This document shows, piece by piece, positions 12,527 to 25,000 of a DNA stretch of 64,000 nucleotides. The notes below the pieces were generated by a model, which made no database searches, was not told the DNA's origin, and worked only from the letters and a program-made list of their open reading frames with translations. This DNA is from Antedon mediterranea (taxonomy: Eukaryota > Echinodermata > Crinoidea > Comatulida > Antedonidae), in assembly GCF_964355755.1 (NCBI RefSeq), contig NC_092672.1, forward strand, positions 2,542,001 through 2,606,000, in the 5' to 3' direction. Numbering within the stretch: position 1 is the first letter of the stretch; each line of letters begins with the position of its first letter. A program made the position numbers and the translations under genes.

Positions 12527-13025
12527 TTAATTTACTGTTGAAACATACGTAGTTTCATCAGACATTTGTTGTGTATAAGTTGGTTTTTCAGAAACATTGT
12601 AGGTCTTTGACCTGCCAGGCAAACTTGGACGCCTACAACTAGGTACGCATGCGCAACAAGTATGCCACCAGCTCTTCAGCTTCTTGCTGCTCTCTTTCCT
12701 GCGCAGAACGAATAAAATAAATATCGCTAGGCCCTGTAGAGGATTGAGGATGCAGAAAAGGACAGACATGACGTACCGAGATCCCCCAAAGGAAAGGAAT
12801 CCGAAGATCCATGTCAAGCCTAGCAGAGTCGATATAGCAATGGCGTTCGTTAGTCTTGTTTTCACTCCGTCTTTCTTTTCTTGCGTTTTGCTTTTAGATA
12901 TGGTTGGTAATGTGACGTAGAGTCGGTATATGATTAGCACAAACATGACAGTATTGCAGAACACTACAATACTCGTTGGTACAATGACACCGTACGTTAT
13001 CACATTCACTTCGTAGATATAGCAA
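12527..13025 (-). CDS. Adhesion GPCR last exon: helices 5-7 and cytoplasmic tail
   Basis: Begins with the extracellular-loop cysteine (CYIYEVNVITYG), expected to pair with the helix 3 cysteine. It carries helix 5, an intracellular loop rich in Lys/Ser/Thr, and a helix 6 with GLTWIFGF, which is diagnostic of family B2 receptors. Helix 7 contains FCILNPLQGLAIFILF. The cytoplasmic tail holds a CCACVPSC cluster, a plausible palmitoylation site by analogy, and ends with a stop at 12527. Reading on the plus strand here gives only shadow ORFs. Confidence 0.93.
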
Positions 13026-16000
13026 CTGAAATGAAAATAACAATTTGTAACTTACATCTTTACGGATCTACCTAGTATATTTTTAGGCCTAAAGCCTGGT
13101 GGTCTACACTGGCAAACTCCGAGTTTGTCAAGAAAAGTTTCCAAAGTTTGTTGCTATAAGTTCTAGACCAGTTGACAAACTTCGGCAAACTGCAGAAAAC
13201 AAGTTTCAGAAGTATATACTAGCAACATTTGAAAAATTAATAAAGTTTGCACACATTTGGTAAAGTTTACTAGAGTATAGACAAGGCTTAGTCTAGTCTA
13301 CACTAGCAATCGGCACGTTTGCCACTTGCTTTCTGTCTAGGCCTATTAGTTACTGAATCGGAGACTATCCATCGATCTCTTGAATAGAACTACTCTACAA
13401 ATAAGTTTTCTTCAGTTTGTCCCAGTTTGTCAAGTTGGTTTACACATAACATTTCTTGCCAAACTCGGATTTTACTTGAGTTTTAGACTAGACTTTATTG
13501 CAATAGTTTTAACAGTAGCAGAATGGTGTTGATATAAAGTTTGCGGTACACCACCTATGTTATGGTTTATAATAATTATGTGTCTATATATGTATATATT
13601 GAGTTTCTAGCGATTGCTAGTAGCAGAATGTGTTAATACTTTATAAAATGGGCATACGTACAAATATGGATTTGCGTATAAATCTGGATCAACTGATACT
13701 AATACAATGACGGGTATTAGCGGCAACCCTGAAAATACAATATGTTAATAAGATAGTTATAATAGTTCGGATACAAGCACAATCATTCTTAAGAAGATAG
13801 CTTGATGATCAAACTCTCGCAAAAAAAAAAGCAGCATAGACCGTTGCTAATTATTGAAAGCTTTAAGCCTATTTTCCACTAGGCGAATTTGTTCGCGCGA
13901 ATCGAAAGCGTCATGCTCTGCGCATGCGTATTTGAGTTTCTGTCTGTCATACTCCCTTCTGCGACGAATTCTAGTTCCTTGATTTTTCGCTTCAGCGAAA
14001 TTTACTAGTTCGAATTGTTTCTACTTTTTGCGAAGCGAAATATTGCGCAACCAATCAGAGCTCAGGAAATGAGTTATGACGCTTTCATGAGCAGTCATGC
14101 GAATCGAAATGTTCAGCAACCACGCGAGGAACATGAACGTCGCAGCTATTCGCTATGTAGTGGAAAGAGAGTAGGCGATTTTTTTCTCTTCGAAACGTTT
14201 GATTCGCGCGAACAAATTCGCCTAGTGGAAAATCGGCTTTAATGTCTAAAGTTATGTTTAGTTTTTATGATAATTAAAAACTAAATTTACAAACCCCAAG
14301 CAAACGAAGAAGCAATTTTAAAGAAATACACTCCAGGAGAACTAAACACGTTGATAAACAGAAAATACATGTTAGCCGCCTCAACAGCCGTCCATGCTAT
14401 TGATGTCAAAACGAAATAATGGAGTAGAGCAGCAACGGTGATACAACCAGCACTCAACGGCTGGAGCGTATCAACACCACAGATGAATACAATGTACAAA
14501 AACAGGAGTGAGAACGATAAACTTAGAAGAATCTTCTGCGGGTCGCTTTTCTTGGTGCTCCTGTAAAAAAAAAAAAAACATGTCTTTGTTGTTTTATTTG
14601 ATTTCACAGTCTTTCGACGTAGGCTTAAATATGCAACTTAAAGTAATTGTGTTTCGGTGCCTGAACAATTTCTGTTCAGTTATCAAAATTTGTTTCATCT
14701 AGTGATCCAGTCTTTAAATTTCAATAGAAAACAAATGTGAATTTACTTACTTCAGTGACAGTGTAACAGCTATGGTTATGGTAAGGCATATTATTGACAC
14801 AGTGCATCCTAAGTACGTCACAATTGTTAAGAATTTATCAAATCCAGTTGGTGGTGAATCTAAAATCTGAAAAGTCAAATCAATCAATCACGTTGAAAGA
14901 AATAAAAACTCTCCATAATTATAATGATAGTAGGCCTAACGAAACAAACTCAAGCACTTATTATTTACGTAGCTAATCTAAAGGAGTTGTTTCGGTACTC
15001 TGATTTAATTATACAGATTCTACGATGTTCTTAGCGTAATGGTTTTAATAACATGGCATTTGTTTTTTAGGCAAATATCAAAGAACTTTCACTTATTAAT
15101 CGAATTAGAACAAGTCTACGTCGATACGTCCACTAATAGTCCTTATATATTAATGCTGCAATTGAGGAGGGGTGTGTTTTTCTACTCACCTCTCCATTTG
15201 GACGTGACACCAAGACAGCGAAGCTGGTTAAGTGCGAGCACTTACACGTGATACCATTCAGGTCAGCTTTTCCTTCGCAACCTAGCGACGACCAATCGCC
15301 GTATTCGTTTAGTGTCTCATCCCAATAAACGCAAGTAAAGTTCAGAGAGTTGGAATACTAATATAAAATCAATAGATTGGAGTTAACCTATTTTTTCCTG
15401 TTGCTGTTAGAAAGTATCGTAAGCTTCTAATCTATGAGGGGGAATGGCTCTCTCTCTCTCTCTCTCTCTCTTCGAAATTTAGTACTAAGAGGGTAGCAAC
15501 ACAACGTAAGGCAATTTATATGCATAATTACGCATGCGCAAAGAATGTAACTTATATTAACGTTTCCATCTAGGCCTACCTAAACTTCTTTGAAAATGTT
15601 TAGGTGTTTTTCGTACATCATAAATATACCAACTCACTCCATTAAACTGTATAGCGACAGGTTCTTCAAAATTATTTGGAAGAATACCATCGTAAACTGT
15701 GGCGGAAATGACGACATCTGATAAGTTTTCCTTACTGGATATTTTAGCCGGGAACAAGACATTCTTATAATAAGCAGCAAAGCTAATGTTTACGGCAAGT
15801 TCTGTAAACCAAGAGTAACATAAAACATATATAAAATAGACCTACAATGCTTCTGAATATTCCTGCAGTCGGCTATAATGTTTGTTATGGAGATACAAAT
15901 TAGAAGACGGTATATTTTGGTAGTGGATACTTAGAGTAAAACTTAGAGTACTTAGCACTTAGAGAGCAAACTAGTTACATTACTAGTTACAAGTAACGTC

Positions 16001-19000
16001 CAAATGTTTAGTATATTATTATTCTTACCTCCAGCATTAATTAAACTTTTTGGCAAACTGATTGACGTTTCAAGACGTTCAGAATCTTCTGATTTTCTAT
16101 CAAAGTAGCTTCCAATAGTTTTTCCTCCTTTTTCTCCACTAACACCAAACGTGATGCCTTGCTCCAATGTCACTGTCTTTAAGCTTATAGTCTGAACGCC
16201 AAGAGTTTCTTCATTCTGTGTGAAATTATACCCAGCAGAAGCCGACGTATTCAACTGGACTTCAAGAGAACCCAGAATAGACGCTGACGTCTCTGGTGAG
16301 ATTTCAGAGTTACTGTCATTAGCCTGAATAAGGTTATCAACAGTTCCAACAACCGCTTCTGTTACCTGTTCATTAAAGGAAGTAGATTAATATTAGTAGA
16401 GACGATATTATGCGACTAAGTTCAGCTCAGTGGCCACGTACGAACGCCAAAAATTACAAATAATGCATCGAAAATGTATCTATTCTTGCATAACAATACA
16501 ATATGCAATGTATGTACATTAAAAGCTATCATTTTGATGAACTCCTTTGCGGCTTCGGAGCAGAGCAATCAGGTGACGTACCTCTACTTCAGGAGATTCA
16601 ACGTGGACAATATCTTCCAATAAATTTGATACTTCCACAATATCTTCTGAAGTTAGGTCGTCCGAATCGGCAGTGATAGTTTCCAGGTCAGTCGCTACCT
16701 GGTTAACATTTTCATTGGTCACGTTCTATAGAAATTAAAAATAAATATTTAGTGTATACGTATTATTAGTAGTTAAGAATTCTTACTCGAAAATGTTAAC
16801 TACATGTGTTCGAGCTGAATTCTGAGAGTATTTTCAAAGCTCCACAAGTTATGATTAAATAGATCAAATGTAAATTACCTTTGCTGTAAGATTGGCAATC
16901 TCTCCATGGGACTTGCTCACTGTAAGAGATACAAAGAACCGTAGAATGATGAGAAGAAGAACATGGAGGAAGGCTGAAGTAAACGAGGTTAGATTTGGAC
17001 CATGGCAAGAGAAAGGGGGAGAAAGGGCATAACGCAAGAATGACGACGGTTCTTTGAGGCCTATGGAAAATGAAGGAATTTTAGACCTACAGTAAGCATT
17101 CTAGAATGTTACCTGCAATGTAGACATTGAATTCGCAGGATGCAGAAAATCCATATTTGTCCGTTGCTGAGCACGTGATCTTGGCGGTTGTATCGCGATT
17201 ATATGTAGTTTTTCCAGGTTGATCTGAACACGTGACTACGGGTTCTGGTGTAGAGAGGTCTGGTTGTGTTGCGGTTGGGCTATCCCACACTGGAGGATTC
17301 ACATAGGATGTGTAATTTGCTGAACATTTCATGAGTGGTTCTGTGAAATATTATTTCAGATAAATTATAAAATTTACATTTACTGTTTAGACTAGCCTAA
17401 ACTGGCAACCTTTTGTTTGCAAACCCGAACAAACTGCAAGTTCGTCAAGAACGGTCTTCCACTGTTTTGCTAGTGTACCAGTTGACAAACTTCAGCAATC
17501 TGCAGAAACCAAACTCGAGCAAAACTGAGTTTGTCAAAAAATGCTTTTCAAAGTTGATAAACTGATCAAGTCTACACTAGGAGCTTTCGACAAAGTTTGA
17601 TAGTTCTGATAAAAACAACACAATATGCCTATTTTATCCTAATCTTCTTCAATATTCCATAATCGATTGTTTATTGTTTTTGTAAGGTTTATTGAAATAT
17701 CTAATAATGCCTACAAACCTATCATTGGTCGAAAAAGCCAGACTCCCGGATCACCCACGTTGCTTTCACTGGTTAGCGCATTTGTGGTAGGAAATTCAAT
17801 TTCGATAGTTCTTCCATTAGCTGTATAACGAAATCCTTTCTAAAATACAAATTTGTCAATTTATTGTATCGATCAATAAGTCAATTAATACCTTGATCAA
17901 TGAATCAGGTAGCAGTCAGTTAGTAAAAATTGCGCAACACGATGATTGAATTCGATCCAACTCGGCTTCAAGTCAACTCGGCCTCACGTCATATGGGTAA
18001 AAAACTAATCGGTAAACTCGGCCTCTAATGACTTGGGGCCGACTTGACCTGAGACCGTCTTAAAGGTGGGGCCGATTTGTCTTTGGCCAAGATGGTTTAC
18101 AATGTTTAGCTCCTTCGTATTAGTATTAATTAGTAATTAGAAAGTCATTAGGCTAGGCGTATTGTTTATTAAGGAACTTCTTTACTGATACAGTTTAATT
18201 TACAATACTAGTATGTTTACAAACGATAAGCGGAAGCTAGCATGCAGTTTTAATCATAATATTAATTATTGTAAAATATTTAACAACTGATTAATTATCA
18301 TTACGAATGAGCGTTAGCTGTCGCATGCCTGCACGAAGAGACCGGGAGACAGTGGCGTAACGGCTATGAACGCTCACTGGCTAAACCTAGCGGGCCTTGA
18401 GCTTATGGTGGGGCCCTTGAACTTATGGGCCCCTGAGCAGTGCCCAGAGGTAAAAAACAAGGCATTAAAATATGAAGGGCTAAAAACGCCCAAGGTATTC
18501 AGCATTGGAGGGCCACTTAGGGGCCCTAAACCAGGGGCCTCATGTCTTACGTTACGCCACTGCCTGGGCAGAAAATGTTGTTTAGGATACTATTCCTAAT
18601 CTTTCAAAAACCTATTCAATAATGTATGAAAGCCTTGGTTCAAATGAGACAAATCGGTAAAATAGCAATTAATAATTCGGCACTGATGATTGTTTCGTAA
18701 TCATGTACGATTGTGTGAGAGTTTTTTTCCTATTTCAATGTACCCAATTAACAGCGCACATTATTGTTCAAATCCACATTTTCCGAATCGGTAGTTCGTT
18801 GAAAACTAAGCATGGCTTACATACCTGTACTCCACTCGGTATACTTCCAATACGAAAATATCGAAAACGGGTGAAAGATTCGATTCCGTCAGTAACTAGG
18901 GTGCATGATAATATATAAGAATTTCCCTGCGGAAAAAATAAACCACAAAATATATATCATTCTATAGCCCTAATCTTACTATAATACACAGTTTTAAAAC

Positions 19001-22000
19001 CGTTTTTATTCTAAAATTGGAATACAGATGGTTTTGGGGGCCGGTCAAATGTTATTTCTATTAAAGATGTTTTGTCTTCCTGAAAAAATAATTGATGAAC
19101 ATTTTTTGTTGAATATTTCATTTTAATGTGACGTATATTTATCCACTTTGACCAAAAATTAGATCGAAAACAAATTGATTTACTTGAAAAACTGTAATTT
19201 AAAGAAAAAAAGTCAAATTGACTCACAGCCAATGGATTTTTGGTTGAATTTAATATTTTATCATTTTATAAGTGAAAATATTATTTTTTCGTTTTATCTA
19301 CAAAAGGTATTAACTTTATTAAAACTACAAAATAACCTAGTCTGATTGAATGAATCTTCATTTTTTATGGGTTTTTTTTGGGACAATACATCTTTAATGC
19401 TGTTGAGTTTTGTTACCAAAGACCATGTGACAGAAAACATCGATGTTGAATTGAAGCTTGGATGACCATATGCTGATCTTATCCGCTCATCTTCTTCGTC
19501 GAGGGAAGTCTGATCATTGTCTTCGAGGAACATTGTGTCTGTATACGATAACCCTTCACTTTGAAACACAATTATACTGTCGTTGGATTTTGATGATGGG
19601 AAGGAGACAGAACCATCAGTTTTAATCTAAATAAACAATGTAACATTTCTGTTATTAAGGAGCTCAATATCACTTAAAGGAATACTTTTACTTCTTGATT
19701 TAGAAATGAAAAACACACTTTTCGAAAGTACTCGAGAAATGTAGGAATGGTTTATCAATATGCACGGTAAAGTCTTTTTAAACGCGCTTCGTTTGCGTAA
19801 AGCCTGTTTTGACGTTATTCGACGCTATCGTCGTTGATCGTTAACAGTTCAACGACGATCGTTTGAAAACGATCAAGTTGAAATGATAACGACAGCGAGT
19901 ACCTTTTCCTGTAAATCGTTAAAATTTCAATGTTAACGTTGAAGATCGTCGATTAACGTCGAAGATCGTCGATTAACGTCGACAGGAAAACAGGCTTTAA
20001 GCTCAATTTACACAGATGAGCGGTAGCGGTAATACAAATATAGAGCCTATGTTATTCCTTGACCATTTACACACTACGCGGAGCAGACAGGCGATTTCCG
20101 CTCAGGATAGATACAGACTCTACGTGGGACAAGCTACGCGGTTTTCCGCTTATCGTTACCTCTCGTCTGTGTAAATTAGCTTTAACATTGATCTGAATAT
20201 CTACACAGGTACGTATATTATGTTCCTCAATAAGCTTCTATAATAATAATAACAACTTTATTTAAAAACGGATGCAACACTTGAATCACCATATTGGTGT
20301 TTTTCACAAGGCCGTTACTTACTACAAAACTATTTATACTATTACACAAGTTATCAATTACAGTACAAAAACAACAACAACAACAAAAAAACAAAAAAAA
20401 GATTTCATGAAAAAATATAGAGTTTCAAGTATATTTTATCTTTGGTCATTTATCATTTTTTTAAATATATGTATATTAGGAGCTGTAATTGCATTTGAGT
20501 TTATAGCATTTAAACTATTCCATAGCTTTGCGCCAGAATACGAGAAACTTTTCTTTTTATACTCAGTGTTTGCCTTATGTAAACTTAGAATATCTTTTGA
20601 TCTAGTATTATATGTTTGTTTGCGTTCATAGAATCTGTTTCTTAAGTAGGATGGTGTCAAGTTATTCATTATTTTATACATTGTGACTGCTTCGTTGTAA
20701 TATTGTTTTTCTTCTAAATTAGGCCAATTTAAATCTTTGAGCGCCTGTGAGCTAGAGTCATACCTAGATGTATGTGTAATTATTTTAGCCGCTCTATTTT
20801 GGAGTACTTGGAGTTTATATTTGAGGGTTTGGTTACAACGACCCCATACTACATTGCAGTAGTCAAAATGGTGGGCTATGATAGATTTGTACATTAATGA
20901 TTGAATATTTTGAGGGAAAATATTGCTGCATTTTTTTAGATAGTACAGACCTGATATTACTTTATTTTTCACCTGATCTATTTGTTTATGCCATTTTAAA
21001 TTTTCATCGATAATAACACCTAAATGTTTACAGTTATTTACCTTTTCAAGTTTTGTACCGTCTATATTAATATTAATATCCATGTTAATCAATTTATTTA
21101 ATTTTTGATGTGTTCCTAAAATCATATATTCAGTCTTTTTAATGTTTAGACTTAATTTGTTACTTGCTAACCATAGTTGTACATGTTTTAGATCAGTATT
21201 TACTTTGCTTATTATATCGTGTATGTCTTTAGATGCATAATATAACGCAGTGTCATCTGCGTACATGCTTACATTTACATGAGAAACTGAGTTAGGTAGA
21301 TCATTAATATACATGATAAATAGAAGGGGCCCTAATATTGATCCCTGAGGGATTCCACAAACACTATTATTATTCTATAACTTCTCTTTTTCCACTTGTT
21401 TAAATTAGCGATGATAACAATCTAATTGTCTATACTTGAGGACATAGCTGTAATTTACACACAAAAATGTCTTTGTTATGTTGAAAATTGTCAATAGGAA
21501 ACAGAAAACATGTATTACTTACATTTACTGATCTGTAAACGTTCGAGAAATATGGAAAATCTACAGACATGTTGTACACTGTATCCTGGGAAATAGCATT
21601 CCCTGCTTAAAATAAATAACATATAAACGTGAATACGTACCTATATGAACTTAATTTATAACTTATTATTAAATGACAATTGTACTGCATTAGAAGCCTA
21701 TTTGTTACCAAATTACTAAATATACCAAAAATGATACAAATGGTGATTAATTAATAAAGCTAAATTGATATTTAAGTTTATGCTCTTCACATAACACCAG
21801 AATGACGACGGTTCCTTGAGGTCTATGAAAATGAAGGAATGATAGGCCTACGCATTCTAAAAATGTTACCTGCCGCAATGTAGACATTGAATTCGCAGGA
21901 TGCAGAAAATCCATATTTGTCCGTTGCTGAGCACGTGATCTTGGCGGTTGTATCAAGCGTGTATGTAGTTTTTCCAGGTTGATCTGAACACGTGACTACG

Positions 22001-25000
22001 GGTTCTGGTGTAGAGAGGTCTGGTTGTGTTGCGTTCGGGCTATCCCATACTGGGGGATTCACATAGGATGTGTAATTTGCTGGACATTTCATGAGTGGTT
22101 CTGTTAAAATATTATTTCAGATAAATTATAAAATATTACATTTACTATTGACTAGCCTAAACTGGCAACCTTTTGTTTGCAAACCCGAACAAGCTGCGAG
22201 TTCGTCAAGAACAGTTTTCCACTGTTTTGCTAGTGTACCAGTTGACAAACTTCAGCAAACTGCAGAAACCAAACTCGAGCAAAACTGAGTTTTTCAAAAA
22301 ATGCTTTTCAAAGTTGACAAACTGATCAAGTCTACACTAGGAGCTTGCAAACAATTTCGACAAAGTTTGATAGTTCTGATAAAAACAACACAATATGCCT
22401 ATTTTATCCTAATCTTCTTCAATATTCCATAATCGATTGTTTATTGTTTTTGTAAGGTTTATTGAAATATCTAATAATTATGCGTACAAACCTATCATTG
22501 GTCGAAAAAGCCAGACTCCCGGATCACCCACGTTGCTTTCACTGGTTAGCGCATTTGTTGTAGGAAATTCAATTTCGATAGTTTTTCCATTAGCTGTATA
22601 ACAAAATCCTTTCTGAAATACAAATTTGTCAATTTATTGTATCGATCAATAAGTCAATCGATACCTTGATCAATGAATCAGGTAGCAGTCAGTCAATAAA
22701 AATTGCCAACACGATGATTGATTTGAATTCGATCCAACTCGGCTTCACGTCATATGGGTAAAAAACTAATAGGTCGACCTCTAATGACCTGGGGCCGACT
22801 TGACTTGAGGCCGTCTTAAAGGTGGGGCTGACTTGTCTTTGGCCGAGATGGTTTAGGGCCGACTTGACCGGCACCCATTGGTTTACAATGTACGTATTCG
22901 TTACAATGTTTAGCTTCGTATTAGCATTAATTAGTAATTAGAAAGTCATTAGGCGTATTGTTTTATCAAGAAACTTCTTTACTGATATAGTTTAATTTAC
23001 AATAATAGTATGTTCACAAACGATAAGCGGAAGCTAGTTGCAGTTTTAATCATATTATTGTGAAATATTTTTAACAACTGATTAGGGGATTACCCGGTTT
23101 TTGTCGCCGTCATACGAATGCGCGTTAGCCGTCGCATGCCTGCACGAAGAGACATGTGGACAGTCGCGTATACGGCTATGAACGCTCAGTGGCTAAACCT
23201 AGGGGGCCTTGAGCTTGTGGTGGGGGCCCTTGAACTTATGGGCCCCTGGGCAGTGTGCCCAGAGGCAAAAAACAAGGCATTAAAATATGTCGAAAGGGCA
23301 AAAAAAAACCCCGAGGCCTTCGGTATTGGAGGGCCACTTTGGGGTCCTAAACCAGGGGCCTTGGTTCAAATGAGACAAATCAGTAAAATAGCAATTAATA
23401 ATTTGGCACTGATGATTGTTTCGTAATCGTGTACGATTGTGTGAGAGTTTTTTTCATATTTCAATGTACCCAATTAACAGCGCACATTATTGTTCAAATC
23501 CACATTTTACCGAATAGGTAGTTCGTTGAAAACTAAGCATGGCTTACATACCTGTACTCCACCCGGCATACTTCCAATACGAAAATATCGAAAACGGGTG
23601 AAAGATTCGCTTCCGTCAGTAACTAGGGTGCATGATAATATATAAGAATTTCCCTGCGGAAAAAATAAACCACAAATATATATCATTCTATAGCCCTAAT
23701 CTTACTATAATACACAGTTTTAAAACCGTTTTATGGTAAAATTGGAATACAGATGGTTTTGGGGGCCGGTCAAATGTTATTTCTATTAAAGATGTATTGT
23801 CCTCCTGAAAAAAGTAATTGTTGAACATTTGTTGTTGAATATGCCATTTTAATAGTTATCCACTTTGAACAAAAATTAGATCGAAACAAGTATATTTACC
23901 TGAAAAAACTGTAATTTAAAGGGGAAAAAATTGTCAAATTGGCTCACAGCCAATGGATTTTTGGTTGAATTAACATTTAGTTTGTCATTTTATAAGTGAA
24001 AAATTAATTTTTTCGTTTTTGTCTACAAAAGGTATTAACTTTATTAAAACTACAAAATAACCTATTCAAAGTCTGATTTAATGAATCTTCATTTTTTTTA
24101 TGTTTTTTGGGGACAATACATCTTTAATGCTGTTGAGTTTTGTTACCAAAGACCATGTGACAGAAAACATAGATATTGAATTGAAGCTTGGATGACCATA
24201 CGCTGATCTTATTCGCTCATCTTCTTCGTCGAGGGAAGTCTGATCATTGTCTTGGAGGAACAATGTGTCTGTATACGATAACCCTTCACTTTGAAACACA
24301 ATTATACTGTCATTGGATTTTGATGATGGGAAGGAGACAGAACCATCAGTTTTAATCTAAATAAATAATATAATATTTCTGTTATTAATGCGCTCAATAT
24401 TATCACTTAAAGGAATACTTTCACTTCTTGATTTTGAAATGAAAAACACACTTTCAAAAGTACTCGAGAAATGTAGGCATGGTTTATCAATATGCACGGT
24501 GAAGTCTTTTTAAACGCGCTTCGTGCGCGTAAAGCTCAATTTACACAAACGAGCGGTAGCGGTAATACAAAATAGAACCTATGTTATTCCTTGACCATTT
24601 ATCACACTATACGCGGAGCGGACGGGCGGTTTCCGTTCAGGATAGTTAGGTCCTACATATTCTACGTGGGACAAGCTATACGAGGCTTTCCGCTTATCGT
24701 TACCACTCGTCTGTGTGTAAATTAGCTTTAACATTGATCTGAATATCTACACAGGTACGTATATTATGTTCCTCAATAAGCTTACTGTAACTTCTCTTTT
24801 TCCACTTGTTTAAATTAGCGATGATAACAATCTAATTTTCTACACTTGAGGACATAGCTGTAATTTACACACACAAATTACTTTGGTATGTTGAAAATAG
24901 GGAACAGAAAACATTTATTACTTACATTTACTGATCTGTAAACGTTCGAGAAATATGGAAAATCTACAGACATGTTGTACACTGTATCCTGTGAAATAGC

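Larger units (their letters stand above)
17113..21602 (-). repeat. Receptor ectodomain cassette, copy 1 (membrane-proximal)
   Basis: Six exons totalling 822 nt, phase 1 at both ends, homologous exon by exon to 21870-25008. It differs by the loss of one codon in the first exon and one in the last, plus scattered substitutions. The last exon encodes a HYR-like domain (MKCSANYTSYVNPPVWDSP...ITCSATDKYGFSASCEF). Copy 1 also carries a LINE fragment (20237-21372) and a miniature element (19801-19997) that copy 2 lacks, so both arrived after the duplication. Confidence 0.9.

Noticed and set aside
12684-12920. Plus-strand ORF inside the GPCR last exon
   Set aside because: Antisense shadow of the seven-helix coding exon.
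20272-20631. Plus-strand ORF of 119 codons
   Set aside because: Antisense of the LINE reverse transcriptase 3' end.
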